64,000 bases of DNA from Albophoma yamanashiensis (lineage: Eukaryota; Ascomycota; Sordariomycetes; Hypocreales; Ophiocordycipitaceae): positions 124,001-188,000 of the forward strand of contig BCKH01000001.1 of NCBI GenBank assembly GCA_001600555.1, read 5' to 3'. Of the stretch, positions 55,221 through 64,000 are shown in pieces (within the stretch, counting starts at the first letter, position 1; every line of letters begins with the position of its first letter). The notes under the pieces were generated by a model. It did not search any database. It was not told where the DNA came from and was given only the letters and a program-made list of their open reading frames with translations. The translations under genes were made by a program, and so were the position numbers.

Positions 55221-56912
55221 ATGGCGCCAGCTACGACGCGCAAGGAGCGACTGTGGTCTCGGAGAGAAATCGAGGGATTGATTGCAGATGGACGAAAGAT
55301 AATCATATTGGGTGACCAAGTGTTGAAGGTCGACGCGTGGATGCCGTACCATCCAGGTGGAAATAAGTCGATCTTGCACATGGTCGGTCGGGACGCGACG
55401 GACGAAGTAACAGCATTGCACTCAGAGGAAGCACAGGCTCACATGCGGAAGTATGCCATCGGAAGAGTGCACGGAAGCTGGGAAAACTTTTTACCCCCGA
55501 TACAGGGAGGGACGTTCCGAAGGCTGGCTTCGAAGGTCGCCGAGGACGAAGCAGTACGCGCTGAAGACGATGTCAGCTCATCTGGACAGTCGACGCCACC
55601 ATTACCAGTCTTCGATACATATACCGAAGAGTCGGAGAGGAAAGTTCGTCTGAGGCGCGCAGGAAATGATTCGCCTATTTCTCGAGCTTCATCCTTATCC
55701 TCTTCATCAGTGTCGGAACTAGGGCAATTCACGTCTACGGAAGCGACAACAGCGTACGCGATATCAACCGATCTTTCAAAATATCCCCATCTTGATAAAA
55801 GGTCACAAGACGAGGTTGTCGCAAAATACCGTCATCTCGATGCCAAGCTGCGCTCGGAAGGACTCTACCAGTGCGCATATAGCTCCTACGCTGTCGAGTT
55901 TGTCCGATACTCTATTCTATTTGCTCTCTTCAGAACATCTCTTCACTACTCGTATTTCGCTCTTTCGGGCCTGTTTCTCGGGATGCTCTGGCATCTGCTC
56001 GCGTTCACTGTTCACGACGCCGGTCACTTGGGTATCACACACAGATTTCATACAGACAGCTGCATCGGGATCTTCGTCGCCGACTTCCTTGGTGGCCTTT
56101 CTGTCGGGTGGTGGAAGCGAAACCACAACGTGCATCACATTGTTACCAACTCGCCCGAGCACGATCCAGACATCCAGCACATGCCATTTTTCGCCATCTC
56201 GTCTCGGTTCTTTTCTTCGCTGCGCTCGACATACTACGACCGCACCATGCACTTTGACGCTGCGGCGCAATTCTTGATCAAGCACCAGCATTATCTCTAC
56301 TACCCCATACTCCTGTTGGGGCGTTTCAACCTGTACCGCCTAGCCTGGTCATATCTGCTAGACCCGGCGCAAGCGCCCCGCAAAGGCTCAGCGTGGTGGC
56401 ATCGCTACCTCGAGATGGCCGGTCAGGTTTTCTTCTGGTACTGGTACGGCTACCGAACGCTGTACCTCTCGATACCAACGTGGTCATCACGCCTCGCGTT
56501 TCTGCTTATCTCTCACATGGTCACCGGCCCGCTGCACGTACAACTGACACTCAGTCACTTCGCCATGTCGAGTGCGGATCTGGGAATGCACGAGTCTTTT
56601 GCTCAGAAGATGGTACGGACAACGATGGACGTCGATTGCCCGCCTTGGTTGGACTTTGTGCATGGTGGTCTCCAATACCAAGTCGTCCACCATCTGTTCC
56701 CTCGTCTCCCAAGACACAACTTGCGCCGGGCGCAAAAGTACGTTAAAGACTTTTGTGATGACGCTGGCCTTCCTTATGTCATTTTTGGCTTTACGCGGGG
56801 CAACAAGGAAGTCATTAGCAGGCTCGGCGAGGTCGCCGAACAATTAAGGGTACTGGAGGAGTGCAGAAAAGTTGCCGCGAAGGATTTGTTTGAGTGTCGC
56901 GACGCGCATTGA
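55221..56912 (+). CDS. Delta-8 sphingolipid desaturase (cytochrome b5 fusion)
   Basis: ER membrane enzyme that introduces the delta-8 double bond into the sphingoid base of fungal glucosylceramides, receiving electrons through its own cytochrome b5 domain. Single-exon, 563 aa, ATG at 55221 (GCAATGG). The N-terminal cytochrome b5 has HPGG (44-47) and the second heme His67. A Ser/Glu-rich linker (about 100-190) separates it from the desaturase, which has His boxes HDAGH (265-269), HNVHH (302-306) and QVVHH (487-491). The Gln in the third box is diagnostic of front-end/delta-8 desaturases. Hydrophobic spans lie at about 230-265 and 365-430. A complete member of the fungal family; gene name not assigned because nomenclature varies. 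Confidence 0.94.
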   Translation: MAPATTRKERLWSRREIEGLIADGRKIIILGDQVLKVDAWMPYHPGGNKSILHMVGRDATDEVTALHSEEAQAHMRKYAIGRVHGSWENFLPPIQGGTFRRLASKVAEDEAVRAEDDVSSSGQSTPPLPVFDTYTEESERKVRLRRAGNDSPISRASSLSSSSVSELGQFTSTEATTAYAISTDLSKYPHLDKRSQDEVVAKYRHLDAKLRSEGLYQCAYSSYAVEFVRYSILFALFRTSLHYSYFALSGLFLGMLWHLLAFTVHDAGHLGITHRFHTDSCIGIFVADFLGGLSVGWWKRNHNVHHIVTNSPEHDPDIQHMPFFAISSRFFSSLRSTYYDRTMHFDAAAQFLIKHQHYLYYPILLLGRFNLYRLAWSYLLDPAQAPRKGSAWWHRYLEMAGQVFFWYWYGYRTLYLSIPTWSSRLAFLLISHMVTGPLHVQLTLSHFAMSSADLGMHESFAQKMVRTTMDVDCPPWLDFVHGGLQYQVVHHLFPRLPRHNLRRAQKYVKDFCDDAGLPYVIFGFTRGNKEVISRLGEVAEQLRVLEECRKVAAKDLFECRDAH

Positions 56913-57873
56913 GCTTGACGTACAGACATTACAGACGGTCATGTAACTAGCGAGTCTGTACATGCTCAAGAGCCACAGAACCCAGAGATTATTTACCGTG
57001 CATAGCATGGGCTGGGGGGGGGGCCGCCTTGGATGGATAGAAGGCAGAAAGAATTTCACTGGTCGCAGCCGGCCTCTATTTGACGTTGCCGTGGTTGCCG
57101 AACCCTTCCTGCTCGTATCTGCAGGGAGCATGCACGCCTGCTCAAGCTGGTCTGGCACTGGTCGGCCAGAACGGAATCTAATTAATAACGCAGAATAGGT
57201 CTAGGCTCCGCGCATCCCGCCAAGTTTTGCCCCTGCTCCCAACACTCCCAGCGGAGAACCCTTGTCATTCTGTAAAGGCTGTTTCTCCGGAGCATGGCTC
57301 CGTTCGACGGAGCGGTCCGCATGAAACGCAGCTCAGCCACACACGGCTCAAGGGCCGCGCAGCGAGCCCTGTCAGCATCAGGGCCGGCTGAGATTGGAGC
57401 GGTCCCCCTGTCAGAATACGACAAGTTGGATGAGTTAGAATCACTGTTGGTCTTCTGCAACTGGGGCTTTTCGGCGCCTTTGGTCTGCACTGCCATGCAT
57501 AGGCAGCCAAACTCATCCCCCTTCTGCCCCTCTGCCGCTGAGCATCCATTCAAGCTCTTTGATCCTCACAAGACAAGACGTACAGATCAAGTCTATCAGT
57601 ATTTGCCCAGCATAGACATGCTTTTTCCAACCACGGCCCTTCGTTTCCTTCTTTAAGCGGCCCTTTTACTCAACACTCAAGTCTGAGACGGCTGTGGCCA
57701 GGTCTCTTCGGCAGGCACCGTCGCATGGAAGAAGAGCGAACAAGCCCTCCAACAACAGCGATCGCGCTCACCGCACACAAATCACCTTCACCAATTACGT
57801 TGATAGAAAGTCGACTGAGGCGAAGTAATTGTAGGAGGGCGATGACTAGCCCGCCAACCGAAAACTTGTCAAG
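56913..57873. other. Intergenic region
   Basis: About 0.96 kb. A G run (57014-57022) and a 120-codon ORF at 57294-57656 without motifs are present. The right part is the promoter of the channel gene. Confidence 0.45.
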
Positions 57874-60009
57874 ATGCGGTCCTTTGTGAGGGGGCCTTTG
57901 ATGCTCCTCACCTTGACAGCGCCAGGAATCTCGCTTGCCTCGGACGAGAGGTTGCTCATGTCCAAGTCCCTCAATACTTGTCAGCAGGAAAACAACTTCA
58001 CCGCCTCGCTGTTCAACGTGGTATACACACCTAGCAACAATTCGGCCGTTGTTTCAATGTCAATCACGTCGTCTATACAGGGCAAAGTACTCTTTGATGT
58101 TGGAATTTCCGCCTACGGCTACCAATTCTTGCGCCGCACGCTCAACCCCTGCGAAATGAACCTTCCTGGCTTCTGCCCTATGATGGGTGGTGGCCACAAC
58201 TCCATTACCTTTAACCTTGATGTGGGAAAGGACGCCGCCAGCCAAATTCCCGACATCGCTTATACTATTCCGGACCTCGATGCTAGCGTTCGAGTTTACG
58301 TAAATCTAACCGCCACTGGAGAGAGTGTGGCCTGCCTCGAGGCTGAAGTTTCCAACGGCAAGACGGTAAATCTGTTGGGGGTCAAATGGGCAACCGCTGT
58401 TATCGCCGGTCTAGCCTTTCTATCGTCCGCCGTCGTCAGTGGCCTCGGCCACTCAAATACAGCCGCCCACATTGCTGTCAATTCGCTGTCACTCTTTGGC
58501 TATTTTCAGGCACAGGCTATGGTTGGCCTCACGGGAATTCATTTGCCTCCCATTGTCCAAGCCTGGGTCCTGAACTTCCAGTGGTCTATGGGCATTATCC
58601 GCGCTGACTTCTTACAAAATATTTTCACCTGGTATCAGCGCGCTACTGGCGGCACTCCGTCGCAAATTATCGATTCCCTCACTGTTGTTTCCGTCCAAGT
58701 GGCCAAGCGATCTTTGGGTTCTGCTGGAGGCCCTGGTCCTGCCGTGTTCAGTCGTTTTCTGGTTACAATGGCTAAGGCTGCGGCGACCGCCTCCTCCAAG
58801 CTAAAGAAGCGGGATAACGTCACAACCGGTTCCGGTGCTTACATCGTATACGGCATACAGAGAGTCGCCTTCCAGTCAAGGATTGAGACAACTAATCTAT
58901 TTCTGACTGGCCTTACCTCCTTATACGTCATCATCCTCTTTACCGTCCTTATCGCTGTTGCCTTCAAGGGTGTCTGCGAGCTTTCTATCAAGTATAAGTG
59001 GATGCATAACAACACTTTCTTGGATTTCCGCATGGGCTGGCCGAATATCCTCAAAGGCATCCTCTTCCGCATTATCCTTATCAGCTTCCCGCAGATATGC
59101 ATTTTATCCCTCTGGGAATTCACTCAGGCTGACTCTACCGGTCTGATTGTGTTTGCCGCTTTCTTTTTCTTCAGCGTTACCTGTGCCCTCGCCTGGGGCG
59201 CTAGCAGAGTCATTCGTCTTGCCCGCCGCTCTATCGTCATGCACAGGAGTCCGGATTATATCCTCTTTTCGGATAGTCAAATCCTTAACAAATGGGGTTT
59301 CCTTTATATTCAGTTCCGTGCCTCGGCCTACTACTTTATTGTCCCTGTCCTCGGATATATCCTTATTAAGGCTATACTCGTTGCTTTGGCCCAGAAGAGC
59401 GGTACCACTCAGGCCATTGGTTTCGTTATCATCGAGGCCGCGGCGTTGATCACTGCCACGGTTTTACGTCCTTGGATGGACAAGAGTACTAACTCGCTTA
59501 ACGTTGCTATCTGCGTTGTTAATTTTCTAAACTCTGTATTTCTCCTTATTTTCGCTAACATGTTTGACGCCCCAGTCATTGTGGCTGGTGTTGTGGGTGT
59601 CGTTCTTTTTGTCCTTAATGCCGCGTTCTCACTTGTCCTCATCGTGATGGTCATTATATCAACGGCGATCACATTTTTTCGCAAAAATCCTGATGCTCGC
59701 TACCGGTTCATGACCGACGACCGCACTTCATTCATGAAATCGCAAAATCAGTTGACCAGCACAGAGCTTGACGCCCTAGCTGCCACAGCTCGAGGCGGCC
59801 ATGCAGACCACAACTCGCATCTTGACCTCGACGACAACGAGTCGCTAACTTCTGATGATTTGCGACACCAAAAGAACCCGAAGCATGCCGGCTCTGCTTC
59901 TGGCCCACGTCGGTATCTCTACCGAGCAGATGGGGTGCAACCTCCGGTTAAACCTTCAATACCTCTCTTCCCTGCCTTTGAACAACGACCCAAGAGTCGC
60001 TCAGCATAA
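57874..60009 (+). CDS. FLC/TRP-like ion channel protein (Flc family)
   Basis: Multi-pass membrane protein of the fungal flavin-carrier / TRP-like (Pkd2-related) family, linked in yeasts to FAD transport into the ER, calcium homeostasis and cell-wall integrity. Single-exon, 711 aa, ATG at 57874. A signal peptide (about 1-22) precedes a luminal ML-like domain (about 25-165) with paired Cys (NTCQQ, NPCEMNLPGFCP, VACLE). About nine hydrophobic segments run from 175 to 610, including the LLGVKWATAVIAGLAF helix after the ML domain and the LNSVFLLIFANMF region. A cytosolic, charged tail (about 625-711) has Ser and acidic clusters. Length and order match the family. Confidence 0.92.
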   Translation: MRSFVRGPLMLLTLTAPGISLASDERLLMSKSLNTCQQENNFTASLFNVVYTPSNNSAVVSMSITSSIQGKVLFDVGISAYGYQFLRRTLNPCEMNLPGFCPMMGGGHNSITFNLDVGKDAASQIPDIAYTIPDLDASVRVYVNLTATGESVACLEAEVSNGKTVNLLGVKWATAVIAGLAFLSSAVVSGLGHSNTAAHIAVNSLSLFGYFQAQAMVGLTGIHLPPIVQAWVLNFQWSMGIIRADFLQNIFTWYQRATGGTPSQIIDSLTVVSVQVAKRSLGSAGGPGPAVFSRFLVTMAKAAATASSKLKKRDNVTTGSGAYIVYGIQRVAFQSRIETTNLFLTGLTSLYVIILFTVLIAVAFKGVCELSIKYKWMHNNTFLDFRMGWPNILKGILFRIILISFPQICILSLWEFTQADSTGLIVFAAFFFFSVTCALAWGASRVIRLARRSIVMHRSPDYILFSDSQILNKWGFLYIQFRASAYYFIVPVLGYILIKAILVALAQKSGTTQAIGFVIIEAAALITATVLRPWMDKSTNSLNVAICVVNFLNSVFLLIFANMFDAPVIVAGVVGVVLFVLNAAFSLVLIVMVIISTAITFFRKNPDARYRFMTDDRTSFMKSQNQLTSTELDALAATARGGHADHNSHLDLDDNESLTSDDLRHQKNPKHAGSASGPRRYLYRADGVQPPVKPSIPLFPAFEQRPKSRSA

Positions 60010-61002
60010 ATGGCTCGTGTATACTAGCAGAATATATTTGATTGGCTACAGTTTCTTCTGTCTTTCATGTATTAAGTATATACACTGAAGCTCTTTGCGA
60101 GGACATTAATTGAGGATTAATACCAAACAGAAGGAAAATGTGATCAACTGCCTTTAGCGATTCGAAATGAATTATAGAATAGCGTCAATGGTGACTAAAT
60201 TTCGTTCCACGGCGTTTTATCTTTTCCTTCTCTCAGCGTAAATCCGAAAATGTGTCAAATTGTATTTGGACAATGTTGATATCAAGCCTACCTTGCAGCT
60301 ACGCGGGACAGCAGAATATATATGCTTTCACCAGAAGAATAGTACATGTAGGTATTAATACCTCGTGGATGATTCTGAGAAACGACGTATAGCAAACGGA
60401 CAGGCGCAGTGGCAATACGTATTTCACTGAGAGATATCGCGACCGCGGCGAGTTGTCTGTCTTAACGGCACCTGCCATGCAACACAACACCACCGCACAC
60501 CTTAACCGCAATGCAAATGCATTCTCTCGTATTGAGCTAAATGATTTTTTTTCTTCGTTTATCTCATGTTCTATCTGGCCGAGTACATAGTATTTTCAGA
60601 TCCCTTGCGTCGTCTGTTAAGGTTTCATTTTGAATCTGTAGGGTAGCGGTATGACGAAGTGCCCAGTTCGGTAAGTGGGTCGCCGAATCGCTGGTCCGTG
60701 TCCGTCTCGGCTTTACGGGCATCGGGCTCCCTAAAGCCGTAGGGTGGCTTCGGCGCTGTGATCATGACGAAAGACCGACGGCATTTGAAGAGATCGGACG
60801 CTTCAATTCCATGAATCTTAAACACGCAGGTAAACATGGTGGGACATAAAAAGGATTTTGCCAACGGCATTCTGCTCGACCTCATGAGTCCAATATGGCC
60901 ATTGCCTTCGCTCTGAGGCTATCCGCAGTCATAAAAAAACAAGTCATGCTCATTGTCTCTCTCCCTATACGAAGCCCTTGAAGCCCATCTCACGACTTCA
61001 GG
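60010..61002. other. Intergenic region
   Basis: About 1 kb; AT-rich left half. No gene seen. A CT-rich stretch (60955-60964) precedes the SDR start by about 40 bp. Confidence 0.5.
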
Positions 61003-61800
61003 ATGTCTCTCTCCGGCAAAGTCATTCTCGTCACCGGCAGCTCTGATGGCATAGGCAAAGCCTGCGTCGAGCGGCTCGCCCACGACGGTGCCAGCGTTGT
61101 CGTCAATTACAACCGCAACGCTGCCTCGGCAAACGCTATCGTCTCGTCCATTGGTGCAGACCGTGCACTCGCTGTGCAGGCTGATGTGTCGACGCTCGAG
61201 GGCGTAGGCAGGCTTGTCGATGAGGCCATTGCCAAGTTTGGGAAGCTGGATGCAGTTATGGCGAATGCGGGTATGATGCTGATGCGAAACGTGGAAAATA
61301 CAGCAGAGGAGGATTTCAACCAGTGCTTCGACCTCAATGTCAAGGGCCCATATTTCCTCGCGCAGGTACGTCCTACCTCACAACATGCGTCCTCTCCACG
61401 CAGTCTGCTAACGGCCATGCAGAAGGTTGTCCCACACATGCCTCCCGGTGGACGCATCATCTTCGTCTCGACCGGCATCTGCCACTTCTCCAGCGTAACG
61501 CCCGACTATTTGCTCTACGCGGCGACCAAGGGTGCCATTGAGCAGATGACTCGGGTCATGGCCAAAGGGCTCGCGGCCAAGGGCATCACCGTCAACGCCG
61601 TTGGGCCAGGCCCTACGGCGACTGACTTCTTCTTCCGTGGCAAGTCAGAAGGTATGATTGAGGGCATGAAGAAGGCGAATCCGTTTGGACGTTTGGGCGA
61701 GCCGTCCGACATTGCGGGTGTTGTGGCATTTTTGTGTGGCAAGGACAGCAGCTGGGTTAGTGGGCAGACGTACTTGGTAAACGGGGCGATGATGGTGTAA
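61003..61800 (+). CDS. Short-chain dehydrogenase/reductase (SDR)
   Basis: Classical NAD(P)-dependent oxidoreductase, 246 aa from two exons (61003-61365, 61423-61800). The 57-nt intron (GTACGT donor, GCTAAC branch, GCAG acceptor) is a multiple of three with no stop, so a naive reading keeps 19 extra residues; the spliced product aligns better with the family. Motifs: TGSSDGIG (about 11-18) for cofactor, NAG (about 88-90), and active-site Tyr153 and Lys157 in YAATK. The Ser partner is likely in FVSTG (about 135-139). The C-terminal WVSGQTYLVNG segment is typical. Related fungal enzymes act on ketones of secondary metabolites, such as naphthol reductases. Substrate unknown. Confidence 0.92.
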   Translation: MSLSGKVILVTGSSDGIGKACVERLAHDGASVVVNYNRNAASANAIVSSIGADRALAVQADVSTLEGVGRLVDEAIAKFGKLDAVMANAGMMLMRNVENTAEEDFNQCFDLNVKGPYFLAQVRPTSQHASSPRSLLTAMQKVVPHMPPGGRIIFVSTGICHFSSVTPDYLLYAATKGAIEQMTRVMAKGLAAKGITVNAVGPGPTATDFFFRGKSEGMIEGMKKANPFGRLGEPSDIAGVVAFLCGKDSSWVSGQTYLVNGAMMV

Positions 61801-62993
61801 GTGACACCGTCGCTGTTGGATGTCGGTTCAATCGATTCGCCTGAAGAGACCGAACTTGCGAGTAAGGCATTTTCCATGAGCAAATACAAAGCCCATCCTC
61901 TGCGCAAGTTTGCTACCTACATGAAGTAAGGAGCGCATGATGCTTGCCATTCTAGTCATTCTACGACTTTCGACCTAGATGAATGGTCAGTCATACTCGA
62001 TGGCGTTCATGTAGTCGCCACTGAGTAGCTACATGTACCCAATGTCCACGCAGGTTCCCCGCCCGTTGTGCTCCCGAGAAGTCCGGGTATATCTTGTTGA
62101 CAGATCGGCAGCCAACGTACTATGAAGCCTCTTTTCGCACGTCTTTCCTGTTTCGTCGCTTTTTTACCTCAACTTCGGGGCTAGAGGCCTGATCTGGCTA
62201 CATAGTAATTATTTTCAGTGTTTCCAGGGCTTGGATGTATGTGGGTCAAAAGCTCAGATTTAGATTAATCCGTGGGGGCACCACGCTGTGCCGCAGACCA
62301 TGGCGTAATGAAGGATCGCCAGCTGAAATGGCATCAAGGCACTCCGAGAATGCCAGTCACATCAACGTAAGTGGAAGCATTGACATCACTGCAACCATTT
62401 GAATAAAGTGGTGAGAAGTGGACTATCAGCCATATCGTTCAATACGTCAATTCAATGTTCACCGGAGTCGGCTGATTCAGAGCCGGTGCACTAAGTGCAA
62501 CTCACACATTCCTGTGAATGGCAATTGCGAAGTCCGGTGGATCCACTCCACTCGCCGATTGAAACGCAATTGTGAGTATTACTACCGAGCTTGAACTGAA
62601 TGAAACTGAACTCTAGAAACTATAAATCATGTCAAGAGATGTTGGAGTTGGCATGGGATATAAAAGCAGCCTGAAGATGGCATTGAACAGCCCGTATTGA
62701 TACAGTCTATGGCAATTTTAACGGAATGACGGTAACCCTGCAAGCTCGCCAGGCATCTCGACCGGGGCAACGCCTTAGGCCGGCACCACATCCAGGTACT
62801 GTCAGCTTGCGCCACTGTTAGTTGCTACCCCGGCGAAGTGGGGGTGCCGGCGCTTGAGAATACTCTGCGACATATATCTAACGCACTACTCCGTAGCGTT
62901 GCCGCGCTCCTTACTCTGCTCGGGCGGACATCGGACGTGCTCGCGCCTAGATACACGTGAACCATTCATAAGCGCATATTGCAACATCTCAAT
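61801..62993. other. Intergenic region
   Basis: About 1.2 kb between the SDR and the partial right-edge gene. No motif-bearing ORF or repeat recognised. Confidence 0.45.
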
Positions 62994-64000
62994 ATGGGCG
63001 ATTGGGATATCTCGTGTGCTGTTTGCGGGGTCATATTCGGCCCCGACCTGGTCGAAATCGAGTCGGAAAATGGCCCGTCACCGGGAGGCAAGTGCACGAA
63101 GAACCGCTCACGAGTGTCACCCCGCCAAGGATTCAAGCCTGACAACTCATCAGAACCCGAATACCTATGCAGGTACCGCTACGACAGGACCAAGGTCACC
63201 AAATCCGACTTGCAGTGGCTCCCAGAAAACAATGCTCTGGGTCTATGGCCTGAACGTCCCGGAGACTCCAAGTCAGTCACGTCAAAGAAATCCGGACGGA
63301 CCCGCCTTTGACTAACATTTGTCGTGCAGAGCCTATTTCACTGGGAAGTTCTTTGGGTCAGACTATGTACGAGTATCCATGTTCAGATCCCTTGCCATGG
63401 CGAGCTGACGTGGCCGACAATATGAAGGGATCCGTGACGCTTCTAGACGACATGGACGGTGCGCTGGCAGCACTCTGGACTCCGCGAAATAGTTCTAATC
63501 CTTTCATGCAGAACTACCGCCGTGGCTTGAGAATATGGAAGGAGAGCTGGTCACGTAGGTCTCTGTTGTTGAGCTCATTGCGTTTAGGCTAATTTCTGCC
63601 AGGTACCCGAGCATCCATGATTTAATCTCCGTATTCCCCTTTCACAATGCTTGCTATGAACTCCTCACCCGGGCTATCATGAGGAGAAGGAAAGGCCCTG
63701 TGGACGAGGAGATCTTGTACTCTGCGTTTGTGGAGCTAGCAGATCCGATGAACTCCTGGGCTCTGGATATAAGCTATGGTGATCCAGAGCCGAGGGACAA
63801 CCGCCAATGGCTGTCGATTGCCGGATATGAGGTAACACCGCATCGAGGACGTTTCGTGCAGCGTACTAACCGAGCACTTTGATAGCTTCTAGTCAGAAAC
63901 CCCATGGAGAAGGCTGACATATCTGCCTACTTCGTTCAGCACACTGAGCGCTCTCCAGCCGTGACGCGGTCAGGCTGCGTCCTGAGGGATCCATTTGGCA
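62994..64000 (+). CDS. Partial CxxC/F-box-like fungal protein, runs off right edge, possible frame damage
   Basis: Starts at the ATG at 62994 (MGDWDISCAVCG), a zinc-ligand-like CxxC opening found in many unnamed fungal F-box-type proteins. The coding pieces seen are 62994 to about 63270, then from about 63331 after a candidate intron (GTCAGT...TGCAG). Later pieces are YEYPCSDPLPWRADVADN with LWTPRNSSNPFMQNYRRG (about 63370-63553), FPFHNACYELL (about 63600-63831), and from 63886 LLVRNPMEK after a clear 54-nt intron (63832-63885, ACTAAC branch). The join near 63362-63372 requires a one-base frame change, and the intron near 63556-63601 fits only a weak GTCTCT donor. So the copy may be degenerate, or the model incomplete. 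The 3' end is outside the window. Confidence 0.5.

Noticed and set aside
57294..57656. 120-codon ORF upstream of the channel gene
   Set aside because: No motif and lies in a probable promoter; overlaps equally long frames on the other strand.

Overview
This window is nuclear DNA of a filamentous ascomycete, most likely a hypocrealean Sordariomycete. The evidence is short GT-AG introns (46-170 nt) with CTAAC/CTGAC-like branch sites, GC-rich genes in long intergenic spacers, and fungal families such as HET, LysM, subgroup-C chitinase, FLC/TRP, GH76 Dfg5-like, sphingolipid delta-8 desaturase and a BIM1-like copper protein. The genus is not determinable by eye. No rRNA, tRNA or CRISPR was seen.

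Layout. 0-8 kb: a methyltransferase (with a frame break), an FAD-linked oxidoreductase and a large ABCC transporter, possibly a small metabolite or detoxification locus. 9-13 kb: a divergent pair of a BIM1/X325-like copper protein and a Met-rich ferric/cupric reductase, then a small membrane protein. 14.3-19.2 kb: a gene-poor stretch ahead of a basic, coiled-coil fungal protein. 20.4-22.4 kb: repeats, including a candidate LTR with four 21-bp palindrome-bearing tandem units.

22.4-31 kb is the most notable region: a 16-exon GH18 subgroup-C (killer-toxin-like) chitinase facing a multi-LysM protein across a shared 1-kb promoter. The chitinase catalytic motif is split by a 6-nt micro-exon, and an in-frame TAA lies 12 codons past the catalytic Glu. 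The LysM gene carries a 7-bp tandem duplication and a TGA. Both partners look recently disabled.

31-44 kb: an F-box protein, a kinase-like protein, a DUF7704-like membrane protein, a zinc alcohol dehydrogenase, a WD40 protein and a HET-domain protein. 44-49 kb: a relic zone with AT-rich DNA, a Mutator-like transposase fragment, a decayed DHDPS/HOGA aldolase gene, an intact NmrA-like oxidoreductase, an MFS fragment and repeats. 49.6-62 kb: an F-box/ankyrin protein, a GH76 GPI-anchored wall enzyme, the sphingolipid delta-8 desaturase, an FLC/TRP-like channel and an SDR. A partial zinc-motif/F-box-like gene runs off the right edge, with possible frame damage.

Exon boundaries were derived by hand from reading-frame continuity and splice consensus. 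Family names come from recognised motifs; no database search was run.
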